A DNA stretch of 64,000 nucleotides from an uncultured Solirubrobacterales bacterium (GTDB taxonomy: Bacteria; Actinomycetota; Thermoleophilia; Solirubrobacterales; 70-9), in contig CAJAIJ010000053.1 in NCBI GenBank assembly GCA_903939845.1, positions 37,889 to 101,888 on the forward strand, in the 5' to 3' direction. Positions 31,143 to 41,274 of the stretch are shown piece after piece. The notes under the pieces are model-generated. The model worked only from the letters and a program-made list of their open reading frames with translations, had not been told where the DNA came from and did not search any database. Within the stretch, counting starts at the first letter, position 1, and each line of letters begins with the position of its first letter. A program made the translations under genes and the position numbers.

Positions 31143-32039
31143 ATGGTGACAACAGTCGTTCTGCCACTGGCAATCGCCTTCATCATGTTCACCATCGGCC
31201 TGGGGCTGACCCTGGACGACTTCAGGCGTGTCGTGCGGTTCCCGAAGGGCATCTCGATCGGGCTCGTCAACCTGATCCTCATCTCCCCCCTCCTGGCCTT
31301 CGGGATTGCCGAGCTCTTCGGTCTGGATCCCCTCATGGCGGTGGGTCTGGTGCTGCTCGGAGCCTCACCGGGCGGGACGCTTGCAAACATGCTCACCCAT
31401 CTGGCAAAGGGCGAGACGGCCCTCTCGGTAACCATGACCGCGATCTCGAGCATCACGGCAGTCGTGACCATTCCCCTCTTCTTCAGCCTCGCCAACGAAT
31501 ACTTCGGGGCAGGCGGTTCGCTCGCCATCTCCGAGATGTGGTCGGTCGTCCTGAGGACCTTCCTGATCACGGTCGTCCCGCTCAGCGTGGGAATGTTCGT
31601 TCGCTCCAGGGCTCCCGGTTGGGTCGACAGGACCAAGGACGGAATTTCCAAGGGCGCTGTCGTCGTCTTCGTCCTGGTCGTAATCGGAGCGGTCGCCTCG
31701 GAGTGGGACCTGATCACCGACAACATCGCCCGGGTGGCAGCTGCCGCGATCGCCCTCAACGTTGTCGCGATGACCTTCAGCTTCTCGGTCTCGAAGGTCG
31801 CTCGACTCTCGGACCGGCAGGCAACTGCCATCGCTCTGGAGCTCGGCGTCCACAACGGCACCGTCGCAATCGCCGTCGCTGCGATCATCAGCGATGTCTC
31901 ACCCACGATCGGGGACGAGCTCCTCATTCCTGCAGCCGTCTACAGCCTGTTCCAGTTCATCACCGGCGGCACCTTCGCCTGGTTCATGTCGAAGCGGAAC
32001 ACGGCCTCGGCGGAGGCTGCTGCATCTGATCCGGCCTGA
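31143..32039 (+). CDS. Bile acid:sodium symporter (BASS) family transporter
   Basis: 298 aa multi-TM; MFTIGLGLTLDDFRRVVRFPK, LLGASPGGTLANMLTHLAKGETALSVTMTAISS, ALELGVHNGTVAIAVA. Confidence 0.88.
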   Translation: MVTTVVLPLAIAFIMFTIGLGLTLDDFRRVVRFPKGISIGLVNLILISPLLAFGIAELFGLDPLMAVGLVLLGASPGGTLANMLTHLAKGETALSVTMTAISSITAVVTIPLFFSLANEYFGAGGSLAISEMWSVVLRTFLITVVPLSVGMFVRSRAPGWVDRTKDGISKGAVVVFVLVVIGAVASEWDLITDNIARVAAAAIALNVVAMTFSFSVSKVARLSDRQATAIALELGVHNGTVAIAVAAIISDVSPTIGDELLIPAAVYSLFQFITGGTFAWFMSKRNTASAEAAASDPA

Positions 32040-32072
32040 CCGCGCACTGCATCCTTCCCTGGATGGAAGGAA

Positions 32073-33164
32073 TCAGAAAAGTGACTCGTGCCCGGTGGGA
32101 ACAGGCCTGCCGAGGTGTTCCCAGGCCGACCTCGTGAGCACCCGGCCCCTCGGTGTCCGTTTCATCATTCCCAGCTGGAGGAGGTAAGGCTCCAGCACGT
32201 CTTCGATGGTGTCGGTCTCTTCGCCGATCGCCACCGAAAGGGTCGAAAGGCCGACTGGCCCGCCGCCGAACCTGTCCGCGATCACCTCGAGCAGGGCACG
32301 GTCGGAGCGGTCGAGTCCGGCCGAGTCGACCTCGAGCATCTCCAGGGCAGCGATCGCTACTCCCCCATCCACATGGCCGGAGCCTTCCACCTCGGCAAAG
32401 TCCCGCACCCGCTTGAGCAGCCGGTTGGCAACTCTGGGCGTCCCCCTGGATCTCCGGGCGATTTCCAGAGCACCGTCGCGATCGATCTCGACCTCGAGGA
32501 TCGAGGCGGACCTGACGACGATCTCGGTCAGGTGCTCGGGAGAGTAGTACTCGAGCCGATGGGTGACCCCGAAACGATCTCGTAGAGGCGTGGTCAGAAG
32601 ACCGCTCCTGGTGGTTGCACCGATCAAGGTGAAGGGCGGGAGCGGCAGGGTCACGGTCCGTGCGCCGGCCCCCTGGCCGAGTACGACCGGCAGCTCGCCG
32701 TCCTCCATCGCGGGATAGAGGGTCTCTTCGATGGCCCTGCCGAGCCTGTGGATCTCGTCGATGAAGAAGACCGATCCGGGCTCCAGCGAAGTCAGAAAGG
32801 CCGCGACGTCCCCCTTCTTCTCCAGGGCCGGGCCGGCCGTCTGGACCAGCGGAACTCCCATCTCGGCCGCGACGATGTTGGCCAGCGAAGTCTTGCCGAG
32901 GCCGGGAGGCCCTGCCAGAAGGACGTGGTCGAGGGGCTCTCCCCGCCTTCGAGCGGCCTCGATGAAGACCGAGAGCTGGCCGGTGACCTGCTCCTGATTG
33001 ACGAAATCCTCGAGGGTCGGAGGGCGCAGGGACCGATCGAGCTCACGATCGGGAAGGTCGGCTCGTGCGTCGTGGACTCTCGGCTCAGCACCCTCGGGGA
33101 GATCGGCCTGGATCCCGAGGTCGATTCGGCGACCGTCGATCTCGGGCAGATCGTCTTCCATCAT
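32073..33164 (-). CDS. ruvB: Holliday junction branch migration DNA helicase RuvB
   Basis: [46 protein letters not shown]. Confidence 0.98.
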   Translation of the reverse strand: MMEDDLPEIDGRRIDLGIQADLPEGAEPRVHDARADLPDRELDRSLRPPTLEDFVNQEQVTGQLSVFIEAARRRGEPLDHVLLAGPPGLGKTSLANIVAAEMGVPLVQTAGPALEKKGDVAAFLTSLEPGSVFFIDEIHRLGRAIEETLYPAMEDGELPVVLGQGAGARTVTLPLPPFTLIGATTRSGLLTTPLRDRFGVTHRLEYYSPEHLTEIVVRSASILEVEIDRDGALEIARRSRGTPRVANRLLKRVRDFAEVEGSGHVDGGVAIAALEMLEVDSAGLDRSDRALLEVIADRFGGGPVGLSTLSVAIGEETDTIEDVLEPYLLQLGMMKRTPRGRVLTRSAWEHLGRPVPTGHESLF

Positions 33165-33766
33165 GAACCTCCGGCCGTTCCCGAGGCAGCCTTGCGGAGA
33201 GCCTTCCCGATCAATTCTTCGGGATCCTCCCCGGGGTCGAGTCCGTCGAGCAGCCGTTCGGCCTCGAGCGGCGCGTATCCGAGGTTGACGAGCCCATCCC
33301 GGGCGAGGGATCGGGCATTGCTCTCTTCGCTCGTCGCAACGGTCCCGCCGGACTCCTCGACCTGTGCGCTGACCCTGTCCTTGAGCTCGAGGATGATCCG
33401 CTCGGCCGTCCTCTTCCCGATCCCGGGGACGGCCTGGAACCTCTTGGCGTCCCCGGCGACGATCGCGGAGACCAGCTCCCGGCAGGGACCCCCGGAAAGG
33501 GTCGCGATTGCAACCTTGGGGCCGATACCGCTGACGCCGATCAGGAGGACGAAGAGGTCCCGCTCTTCCTCGGAGGAAAAGCCGTAGAGGGAGATGCCGT
33601 CATCACGGCTGACGGTCTCGCAATGAAGGAAGGCTTCCTGTCCCGAGGCAGGCACCGTCCTGAGAGTCTCGGAGCTGACCGCAATCCGGTAACCGACCCC
33701 CGAAGCCTCGAGGATGACGTGGTCCCCCCTTCTCACCAGGACCTGCCCCCTTACTGCCGCGATCAA
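33161..33766 (-). CDS. ruvA: Holliday junction branch migration protein RuvA
   Basis: Starts TTG at 33766 ([28 protein letters not shown]...); [33 protein letters not shown]. Confidence 0.95.
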   Translation of the reverse strand: MIAAVRGQVLVRRGDHVILEASGVGYRIAVSSETLRTVPASGQEAFLHCETVSRDDGISLYGFSSEEERDLFVLLIGVSGIGPKVAIATLSGGPCRELVSAIVAGDAKRFQAVPGIGKRTAERIILELKDRVSAQVEESGGTVATSEESNARSLARDGLVNLGYAPLEAERLLDGLDPGEDPEELIGKALRKAASGTAGGS

Positions 33767-34299
33767 CTGGCCACCCGGAGCGACCGGTCGCCGGGATCGA
33801 CCCCGGCAGCACGCGCGGCGCCCCTGAGCCCGTCCGAGCCTCCGTGACAGATCGCCACCGCCAGGGCATCGGCTGCGTGGTCCGGCTTCGGAGTCTCCTT
33901 GAGCCCGAGCAGTACCCCGACCATCTTCTGAACCTGCTTCTTGCCTGCATCGCCGGAACCACATACGGCCTTCTTGATGGCCTGAGGGGTGTAGGTGAAG
34001 CACTCGACGCCCTTCTGGGCCCCGGCCAGCATTGCCACTCCGGACGCCTGTCCGACCTTCATCGCGGAGTCGACGTTTCGACCGAAGTAGACCTCTTCCA
34101 GGGCGATCCCCGCCGGGCGATGCCACTCGATCAACTCGGTCAGCCCTTCGTAGATCTTCTTGAGGCGCTCTTCGAGCGTACGAGCGGAATCCGTCTCGAT
34201 CACACCACCGTCGAGGGGGGACATCTGGCCACCCTCGATCCTGATCACGCCAAACCCGAGATTGGCCGTGCCGGGATCTATGCCCATAACGACTCTCAT
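33763..34299 (-). CDS. ruvC: Crossover junction endodeoxyribonuclease RuvC
   Basis: MRVVMGIDPGTANLGFGVI, ALEEVYFGRN, HAADALAVAICH. Confidence 0.97.
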   Translation of the reverse strand: MRVVMGIDPGTANLGFGVIRIEGGQMSPLDGGVIETDSARTLEERLKKIYEGLTELIEWHRPAGIALEEVYFGRNVDSAMKVGQASGVAMLAGAQKGVECFTYTPQAIKKAVCGSGDAGKKQVQKMVGVLLGLKETPKPDHAADALAVAICHGGSDGLRGAARAAGVDPGDRSLRVAS

Positions 34300-34367
34300 C
34301 CGTCAATGATTCTGGCCCGGGCGTCGGATGCCTTCCCGGCAACCGCAGCGACGGGTCCTGTCACGAC

Positions 34368-35117
34368 CTAGTCCGCGAGAGTGCGGAGAACCTCTTCGTC
34401 TATGTCGAAGTTGGCCCAGACCTCGTTCACGTCATCCTGGTCTTCGATTGCGTCGAGCATTCTCAGGAGAGTTCCGGCGTCCGACTCCCCTATCTCCACG
34501 GTGTTCTTCGGCTCGGTGACGAGCCCACCCGACCGTATCTCGACGCCGTCGGCCTCCAGTGCCTCGCGAACCGAAGTCAAGTCCGACGGTTCACAGACGA
34601 CGACCAGGAGGCCGTCATCCTCGATCACATCAGTCGCGCCCGCATCGATCGCCCCGATCACGTCATCGTCGCCGTATTTGCCAGCGTCGAGCTGAATCGC
34701 CCCCTTCTTCTCGAACATCCAGGCGACGGACCCCGGTTCCCCGAGGCTGCCTCCGTGACGGGTGAAGGCATGCCTCACCTCGGCGCTCGTCCTGTTCCTG
34801 TTGTCGGTGAGGGCCTCGACCAGAACGGCTGCTCCACCCGGCCCATACCCCTCGAACTGGATTCGCTCGACGATGACGGCATCTGCGCCCTGCCCGGTTC
34901 CGCGATCGATTGCTCGCTCGATATTGGCCTTCGGCATCGATTCCGATCGGGCCTTCTGTATCGCCGTGGCGAGAGAGGGATTCGAGTCGGGATCGCCTCC
35001 ACCTTCGCGAGCGGCCACAGTTATCGCTCTTGCAAGCTTGGTGAAGAGCTGGCCACGCTTGGCATCGGCGGCGCCCTTCTTGTGTTTGATCGATGACCAT
35101 TTCGAATGACCGGACAT
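34368..35117 (-). CDS. YebC/PmpR-family DNA-binding regulatory protein
   Basis: MSGHSKWSSIKHKKGAADAKRGQLFTKLARAI. Confidence 0.97.
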   Translation of the reverse strand: MSGHSKWSSIKHKKGAADAKRGQLFTKLARAITVAAREGGGDPDSNPSLATAIQKARSESMPKANIERAIDRGTGQGADAVIVERIQFEGYGPGGAAVLVEALTDNRNRTSAEVRHAFTRHGGSLGEPGSVAWMFEKKGAIQLDAGKYGDDDVIGAIDAGATDVIEDDGLLVVVCEPSDLTSVREALEADGVEIRSGGLVTEPKNTVEIGESDAGTLLRMLDAIEDQDDVNEVWANFDIDEEVLRTLAD

Positions 35118-35125
35118 AATCTGGA

Positions 35126-35563
35126 TTGTATGGAGCGAAGATGACTCGCAGGGACGGCAAGGGGGTCCTCAGGTCGGCGGCGGCATATCTCGTGGCGGCC
35201 GTGATGCTCATCGCCGCCCTCTCTCTGTGGACCCTGATTCCATTGGTCTGGCTCTGGATCGGATCACAGTTGGCAGCAACACAGTTTCCGAGCATGGGCC
35301 CATACGCTGTGGTCCTGATCGGAGTGATCGTCTCGATCCTTCTCGTGGCCTGGCTGCTCGGCCACCTCAACGAGGTCTACCTGCGGCTGACCGGCAGCAG
35401 GACGGTCGAGCCGATACGGCTCGGCTGGCTCAAGAGCCTCCGCGACAGCGGGTCGACCCGGCCGCCAACGCTGCTGGAGGCCGTGATCGTGGGATCGGTG
35501 GTGATCTCTTTCATCGCACTGATCACCTGGTTCTTCACGCTCGCGGGCTCACCCGTCGACTGA
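35126..35563 (+). CDS. Hypothetical membrane protein
   Basis: 145 aa with three hydrophobic segments; divergent from yebC. Confidence 0.65.
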   Translation: MYGAKMTRRDGKGVLRSAAAYLVAAVMLIAALSLWTLIPLVWLWIGSQLAATQFPSMGPYAVVLIGVIVSILLVAWLLGHLNEVYLRLTGSRTVEPIRLGWLKSLRDSGSTRPPTLLEAVIVGSVVISFIALITWFFTLAGSPVD

Positions 35564-36121
35564 GGCGGCCCACTCCCTGCACTGCGCGGCGAACCATGAG
35601 TGGATCCGGTCGTCACCCGAAAGCTCGGGATGAAATGAAAGAGCGGTCACATTCTTCGAGCTGACCGCGACGGGGTGCCCTTCGACCTCGGCAAGAACCT
35701 CGACCCCCTTTCCGGTCTGCTCGACCCAGGGCGCACGAATGAAGACCGCCCTGATCGGATCTTCGCCGACGAGGGCCGGAATCTCGATGTCGGCCTCGAA
35801 GCTCGCGAGTTGGCGACCGAAAGCGTTACGGCGGGTCTCGATGTCGATCAGCCCCAGATGTGAGTTCCCGAGGAGAATCATCCCGGCGCAGGTACCGAGG
35901 ACCGGCATTCCCGACCCCGCGGCTTCCTCGATCGCCCCGGCCAGATCATCCCTCTCGATTCCCTTCGAGATCGTCGTGCTCTCCCCACCGGGGATGATCA
36001 GACCTGCCACCGACGAAAGCTCTTCCGGACGTCGGATCTCGATACCGGGCCCGCAGGCGGACCCCAGGTGCTCCAGGTGAGCCTGAAAGCCGCCCTGGAC
36101 TGCGAGAACCCCGATCCGGAC
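35549..36121 (-). CDS. pdxT: Pyridoxal 5'-phosphate synthase glutaminase subunit PdxT
   Basis: GTG start VRIGVLAVQGGFQAHLEHL; LIIPGGESTTISKGI; GTCAGMILLG. Confidence 0.95.
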   Translation of the reverse strand, partial: VRIGVLAVQGGFQAHLEHLGSACGPGIEIRRPEELSSVAGLIIPGGESTTISKGIERDDLAGAIEEAAGSGMPVLGTCAGMILLGNSHLGLIDIETRRNAFGRQLASFEADIEIPALVGEDPIRAVFIRAPWVEQTGKGVEVLAEVEGHPVAVSSKNVTALSFHPELSGDDRIHSWFAAQCREWAASVDG

Positions 36122-36146
36122 CGGAAGATCGTCCGGTCCCGAAGAG

Positions 36147-37031
36147 CTACCAGCCTCGCTCTGCAAGCCTGCCGTCGTCGCCGAGCGCCGACATCTCGAT
36201 TCCCGGCATCGCTTCTCCGAGCTGCTCGCACGCGGCAGCGACTCGCTCGGGATCGTTGTAGTGCGTGGTCGCCTCGACGATCGCACGGGCGCGCCTCTCG
36301 GGGTCTTCGCTCTTGAAGATGCCCGAGCCGACGAAGTTGCCCTCGGCGCCGAGCTGCATCATCAGTGCGGCATCGGCCGGCGTCGCGATGCCTCCGGCAC
36401 AAAAGAGCGGCACCGGGAGCCAGCCGCTGGTCGCGACCTCACGGACGATCTCGAGAGGAGCCCTGATCTGCTTGGCCGCGGCGGGAAGTTCAGTGGAGGA
36501 CATGGTCCCGAGCATCCGGATGCCGGAGATGATCTCCCGAAGATGCCGGACGGCCTCGACGATGTTGCCGGTTCCGGCCTCGCCCTTGGATCGGATCATC
36601 GCGGCCCCCTCGCCGATCCTCCTGAGAGCTTCTCCGAGATCGGTCGCCCCGCAGACGAAAGGAGCATCGAACTCGAACTTGTCGATGTGGTTGGCCTCGT
36701 CGGCCGGGGTGAGTACCTCTGACTCGTCGATGAAATCGACGTCGAGGGATTGCAGGACCTGAGCCTCGGCGAAGTGGCCGATCCTGGCCTTTGCCATCAC
36801 CGGAATGCTCACGGCTTCCTGGATGCCGCGGATCATCGAAGGGTTGGACATCCGAGCCACTCCACCGTCACGCCTGATGTCGGCCGGCACTCGCTCGAGA
36901 GCCATCACGGCGCAGGCACCCGATTCCTCGGCAACCTTCGCCTGCTCGGCGTCGACCACGTCCATGATCACACCGCCCTTCAGCATCTCAGCCAGGCCCG
37001 TCTTCACACGGAAAGTCGCTCGTTCAGTCAT
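36147..37031 (-). CDS. pdxS: Pyridoxal 5'-phosphate synthase lyase subunit PdxS
   Basis: [52 protein letters not shown]; pdxS-pdxT pair. Confidence 0.98.
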   Translation of the reverse strand: MTERATFRVKTGLAEMLKGGVIMDVVDAEQAKVAEESGACAVMALERVPADIRRDGGVARMSNPSMIRGIQEAVSIPVMAKARIGHFAEAQVLQSLDVDFIDESEVLTPADEANHIDKFEFDAPFVCGATDLGEALRRIGEGAAMIRSKGEAGTGNIVEAVRHLREIISGIRMLGTMSSTELPAAAKQIRAPLEIVREVATSGWLPVPLFCAGGIATPADAALMMQLGAEGNFVGSGIFKSEDPERRARAIVEATTHYNDPERVAAACEQLGEAMPGIEMSALGDDGRLAERGW

Positions 37032-37089
37032 GAGCGAAATATAGATGGTCGGGGCCTTACGGCGACCGGCGTCCCCCGTGGGGCCGCTA

Positions 37090-37968
37090 CTACTTCAGTT
37101 TGTAAGCCCTGATCCGATCACGGTGGGCGTCCTCGTCGCGAGAGTAGACCCCGTGGGCGAGGGCGTGGACGACAGCCATCAGTGCCGTGCTGGACCGGAA
37201 GAACGAGGGGCTGTTGGACGAGTAGTAGAGACTGAGGTCGGACTTCTTGACTGTCTCCGAGAGAGAGGCGTCGGCGATGGCGAGAGTCGTCGCCTCCCGG
37301 TGCTCGGCAAGCTTCATCGCCCTGGCAATGAGGGGATGTGCCCGGCCGGCGGTCAACGTCACCAGGACCGTGCTCTCGTCGATCCGACCGAGACGCTGGA
37401 GGGACGGCCCGGCCGTCGACGTGACGATCTCTGCGCGGATGTCGAGGAGACTGAGTGTGTGCCTCAGGTAACTCGCGAAGAAAGCCATCTGGTCGGTTCC
37501 AACGATGATCACCTGTGAAGCCGAGGAGAGCGCTGCGACGGCATCGTCGATCTGCTCTTCCTTCAGCTTGCGAGCCGTCTCCTCGAGGTTGGAGTAGTCG
37601 GTGCCGAGCGAAGCTTCGAAATCGGACCGATCGAAAGAGAAGAGAGTCCCGCTACCGGCACCCTCTGCTCCGACGGTCGCCCTGTACTCCTCGATGGCCG
37701 AGGCCTGAAGTTCGGGAAAGCCCTCGAAACCGAGTGCCTGGGAGAACCGGACGACGGTCGAAGAAGATGTCCCCGCCCTTCGGGCCAGCTCTTCGGCGGT
37801 AAGGAAGGCGGCTTCGTCGAGGTGGTCGACGATATAGCGGGCCACGTCCTTCTGGGACCGCGAGAATTCGTCGAGACGTTCCTCGATGTAACTGGACAGG
37901 GACTTGATCTGAGGGGTCGTGCTGGTCACGACGGACAGTTTCTCTGCCGGCCGCCGTTTCCCTTCCAT
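37090..37968 (-). CDS. MurR/RpiR-family transcriptional regulator (HTH + SIS)
   Basis: [39 protein letters not shown]-like domain. Confidence 0.9.
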   Translation of the reverse strand: MEGKRRPAEKLSVVTSTTPQIKSLSSYIEERLDEFSRSQKDVARYIVDHLDEAAFLTAEELARRAGTSSSTVVRFSQALGFEGFPELQASAIEEYRATVGAEGAGSGTLFSFDRSDFEASLGTDYSNLEETARKLKEEQIDDAVAALSSASQVIIVGTDQMAFFASYLRHTLSLLDIRAEIVTSTAGPSLQRLGRIDESTVLVTLTAGRAHPLIARAMKLAEHREATTLAIADASLSETVKKSDLSLYYSSNSPSFFRSSTALMAVVHALAHGVYSRDEDAHRDRIRAYKLK

Positions 37969-38006
37969 GAACGCAGAGTCCGCCCGAAAAGTAAGGTGGG
38001 GAGCCG

Positions 38007-38342
38007 ATGTCGAGATTCGAGGGCCTTCCAGACAGACGCCAGAGCCTGACCGGCGTGACCGATCAGGGCGACGAAGTCTGGCTGATCCGATCGATCTCGC
38101 AGAAGCTGTATCGGTGCGGGTGCTGCCACGACTCGATCGAGCCCGGCGACGAAAACGTGGTGGTCCAATACGTCATGCGAACGGGCGGCACCGAGCACAG
38201 TCATTGGCACCGACGTTGTGCCGCCGAGGTCCTGATGCCCTCCATCCGTGCCCTGAAGGCGGTCAACGCCTCCGATGCTTCGCGTGGGAAGCTCGAGTCC
38301 AGGGGCCGACGCTCACCCGGTCGACGCCGAAAGCCGCGCTAA
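38007..38342 (+). CDS. Hypothetical protein with putative zinc-binding Cys/His motif
   Basis: 111 aa; CGCCHDSIEPGDENVVVQYV...HSHWHRRCAAEVL. Confidence 0.7.
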   Translation: MSRFEGLPDRRQSLTGVTDQGDEVWLIRSISQKLYRCGCCHDSIEPGDENVVVQYVMRTGGTEHSHWHRRCAAEVLMPSIRALKAVNASDASRGKLESRGRRSPGRRRKPR

Positions 38343-38803
38343 CCGAAGGCTCTGCGACGGCGCAGGACTACGAACCCGGCCGCGAGGAGTGCAACGAGCC
38401 CCAGGGCCAGGAAGTGGAAGGCCGGATTGGACTGTGGGACTTCGGGAGGCGGTGGGTTCTCGGCGGAAACCTGACTGGCGGCCCCATCATTCGATCCCCC
38501 TTCCCCGGAGGGCATGGTTCCGCCCTTGTCACCGGCTCGGTCTCCAGTAGCCGTTTCCGCCTCCCGGGACCCGGCCCGCTTCCCGTCCTTCGGAGGGACG
38601 GCCGCCTTCTCGGCCTTCGGGGCCGGTTCGGTGTGAACTTCGCCGGCATGGCCCGCGGCAAGGGCGGGCATCAAGACGGCAGCGCCCAGAGTGGTGATCA
38701 CGAAAAAGGCCAGCAACCGTGCTCCCCGGCGGTCTCGCCGAAGGTCGGAATCACCCGATCGGATTGCCGTCAGAAGATCGCTCACCAATTCCATTCTAGG
38801 CAT
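38339..38803 (-). CDS. Hypothetical exported protein with C-terminal TM anchor
   Basis: MPRMELVSDLL... signal-like LLAFFVITTLGAAVLMPALAAGHAGEVH, low-complexity middle, C-terminal LALGLVALLAAGFVVLRRRRAFG. Confidence 0.6.
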   Translation of the reverse strand: MPRMELVSDLLTAIRSGDSDLRRDRRGARLLAFFVITTLGAAVLMPALAAGHAGEVHTEPAPKAEKAAVPPKDGKRAGSREAETATGDRAGDKGGTMPSGEGGSNDGAASQVSAENPPPPEVPQSNPAFHFLALGLVALLAAGFVVLRRRRAFG

Positions 38804-39500
38804 CGCTACCGCTCGAGCCGACCGGATGGCCTCCCGCTCGCCGTCGGCCCAGGATGACCAGACCTGCACCGATCGCCAGCCCACCAAGCAGCAGGAATGG
38901 CCAGAGGGGTGCCCCGCCGCCCGAACCGACCCAGAAGAGGGTCCCGGTGAGTTCGGCTCTGCGCCCGTCGACCTCCAAGGGGATCGAATAGCCGAATACC
39001 TCGGTTTTGACCGAGGGGTCGGTGACTTGAGGTGGCACCCCCTTTCCCATCCAGTGGGAACGATGGTCGTGCCATGCAAAACGTCCCTCTTCGCCGACCG
39101 GCTTCCACCTCGGCGCCGCCTCGGCATCGGCGAAATCGGGGACCTCGCCCTCCCCATAGCGATCCCGGTTGGCAAACCAGGCCGGAGACCGTGTGTTGGC
39201 ATCGACCCTTCCGTCCGGAAGGAATCTGAGATAGGGCTCTCCCCTGTAGCCCTCAACGATCACGGTGCTGCCCGAGCGGTTCGAGAGCGTGATGAAGTCG
39301 TCGTAGTTGCCGACCGTGAAGGTAAGGCCATCTGCCAGGAATCCCGGGCGCACCGCTTCGATCTCGGAGCGATAGTTCGGGTCCCCCTGGTGAGCGTCGG
39401 CCCTCTGCGGCATGGACCCCGGAATGGTCAGCAGGACGGTGAGCAACAAGAAAATCACGGTCAGACCTACCGGCCCCGATATGAATCTGGCTCGCGCCAT
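38796..39500 (-). CDS. Hypothetical exported His-containing protein with C-terminal TM anchor
   Basis: MARARFISGPVGLTVIFLLLTVLLTIPGSMPQRADAHQGDPNYRSEI...FAWHDHRSHWMGKGVPPQV...LLLGGLAIGAGLVILGRRR. Confidence 0.7.
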   Translation of the reverse strand: MARARFISGPVGLTVIFLLLTVLLTIPGSMPQRADAHQGDPNYRSEIEAVRPGFLADGLTFTVGNYDDFITLSNRSGSTVIVEGYRGEPYLRFLPDGRVDANTRSPAWFANRDRYGEGEVPDFADAEAAPRWKPVGEEGRFAWHDHRSHWMGKGVPPQVTDPSVKTEVFGYSIPLEVDGRRAELTGTLFWVGSGGGAPLWPFLLLGGLAIGAGLVILGRRRAGGHPVGSSGSDA

Positions 39501-39594
39501 TGACTGATTGTAGGAAGCCCTGCTTCCGGGCCGAACCTCTACCCTCACTGGTGGAGGAGCCGGGCAGCCTGCTAAATGTGACTGGAGTACGGCC

Positions 39595-40518
39595 ATGAAG
39601 AAGGAAAAGAAGAAGAAATCAAAGGACACAGTGGGCGCTGGAGCCGCGATTCGAGCCACCCTCTTCATCGATCCGGTCTGTCCGTGGGGATACTCGGCCG
39701 GCCCTGCCCTCAGGACGATCGAGTGGCGCTACAGGGATCAGATCGCCTGGGAGATGGTCCTGATCGGGCTCAGCTCCCCCGGAGGGCCGCCTCCCCCCTA
39801 CACACCGACCAAGCTGGCCCAGGTCCAGGTCCCGATCCGCGACCGGTTCGGAATGCCGTTCTCGCTGGAACCCAAGTCGAGGCCGTTCACGAGCTCGCGT
39901 GCCTGCGAGGCAATCGCTGCCGTTCGTGCGACCCAGCCGGGCGCCGAATGGAAGGCCCTGAGGGCGATCCAGCTCCTCTACTTCAACACGCCCCTTCTGC
40001 CCGATGAAGACGAGCAACTCCGGGCCGCACTGGACTCGGTCCAGGGCCTGGACGGCGACGGCGCGATGGCTGCGATCGATTCGGCCGAAGTCCAGAACGC
40101 CTACGCAAAGGACAGGGCGCGAGCGCGCTCGGCGTCGGGAGGGCCGGCCTACGCTCAGGGAAAGACGGCCGACTCACCGGAAGGCCCCCGCTATACCGCT
40201 CCATCACTGATCCTCGAGTCCGACGGGGCGACTATTGAGGTCGGAGGATTCCAACCCGTCGAGGCCTATGACCTGGCCATCGCGAACCTCGCTCCGGGAC
40301 TGAAGCGGATCCCGCCACCGGAAAGCCCCCTGGAAGCCCTCACCCTCTATCCGGGCGGCCTGACCACCCGAGAGGTCGCCGCGATCATGTCGAAGGGCCT
40401 GGAAGGGCCCGAACCCGAGACCGTCGAGCAGGCCCTCCTGGGCCTCTCGGGGGAGAACCGTGTCTCGCGGGTGCCGCTCGGAAACGACGCACTCTGGATC
40501 GCCGCAACTCCGGCCTGA
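39595..40518 (+). CDS. DsbA/FrnE-like thioredoxin-fold protein (CPWG motif)
   Basis: ATLFIDPVCPWGYSAGPALRTIEWRY; alpha-helical insertion typical of the DsbA family. Confidence 0.75.
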   Translation: MKKEKKKKSKDTVGAGAAIRATLFIDPVCPWGYSAGPALRTIEWRYRDQIAWEMVLIGLSSPGGPPPPYTPTKLAQVQVPIRDRFGMPFSLEPKSRPFTSSRACEAIAAVRATQPGAEWKALRAIQLLYFNTPLLPDEDEQLRAALDSVQGLDGDGAMAAIDSAEVQNAYAKDRARARSASGGPAYAQGKTADSPEGPRYTAPSLILESDGATIEVGGFQPVEAYDLAIANLAPGLKRIPPPESPLEALTLYPGGLTTREVAAIMSKGLEGPEPETVEQALLGLSGENRVSRVPLGNDALWIAATPA

Positions 40519-40549
40519 CCGAACCGGACCGTCGGGAGGCAATCGCGAG

Positions 40550-40849
40550 ATGGGCAGCGAGTCCGAGAGGATCCGGATCGACCGAACGAAGTCGGCCACC
40601 GGTGGCGGTTTCGGTGACGGTGAACTGGCCTACCTGCACTTCACTCTCGACCACAACGGCGTGGCCTTCCTCGACGATCTCGGCGGCGGTTGGGTGGCCG
40701 GAGAGGGACCGGGCTGGGTCCTCCACTATCGCTCCGAGCCGTCCGACTCCGAAGGCCTGACGGCCTTCTTCCCGGGAATGGCCCTGACCGACGAGAAGGG
40801 CGCGATTTCCGCCGCGATCGATTTCCTGTCAGACCTCGAGGGAGCCTGA
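40550..40849 (+). CDS. Hypothetical protein
   Basis: 99 aa; ATG 40550 close behind the previous gene. Confidence 0.55.
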   Translation: MGSESERIRIDRTKSATGGGFGDGELAYLHFTLDHNGVAFLDDLGGGWVAGEGPGWVLHYRSEPSDSEGLTAFFPGMALTDEKGAISAAIDFLSDLEGA

Positions 40850-40857
40850 CCCGGGCG

Positions 40858-41208
40858 TCATTCCGTTTCCTGGATCCGGAAAAGGGTTCCCCAGACGTCG
40901 GAATAGAGACTGGCACGAGCCGGGTCCTTCTGGCCGACACGATTCTTGAAATTGTCGTAATCGATCCGTCCAACCATCGCCGCCGTCAGGGCAGCGAAGT
41001 CATCACGACGAACCTCGAGTCTCCACCTGTAATCGGCCTGCTCGAGACTGAACACCCCAACTGGATCGAAGCCCTCCACTCCCTCTTCGGCCGCGATTCG
41101 GCAGAGGTTCTCCAGGTCTCCTCGTGCCCTGGCTCTGACCAGCAGGTGGTCGGGCCTCTCTCGATGAGCCACGACGCTTGCGAATCCATCCTCAGTGATC
41201 AACCACAT
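40858..41208 (-). CDS. Hypothetical protein
   Basis: MWLITEDGFASVVAHRERPDHLLVRARARGDLENL... 116 aa, coherent globular protein. Confidence 0.65.
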   Translation of the reverse strand: MWLITEDGFASVVAHRERPDHLLVRARARGDLENLCRIAAEEGVEGFDPVGVFSLEQADYRWRLEVRRDDFAALTAAMVGRIDYDNFKNRVGQKDPARASLYSDVWGTLFRIQETE

Positions 41209-41274
41209 GAAAACCCCCTTTTCCAGGAAACGGTAAGTAACAGTGTCGCGGGGACAGATGTATTCCTGACACGA

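Noticed and set aside
32052-32071. TCCTTCC...GGAAGGA hairpin between the BASS gene and ruvB as a terminator
   Set aside because: Stem is short and there is no T-run on either strand, so not reported as a feature.
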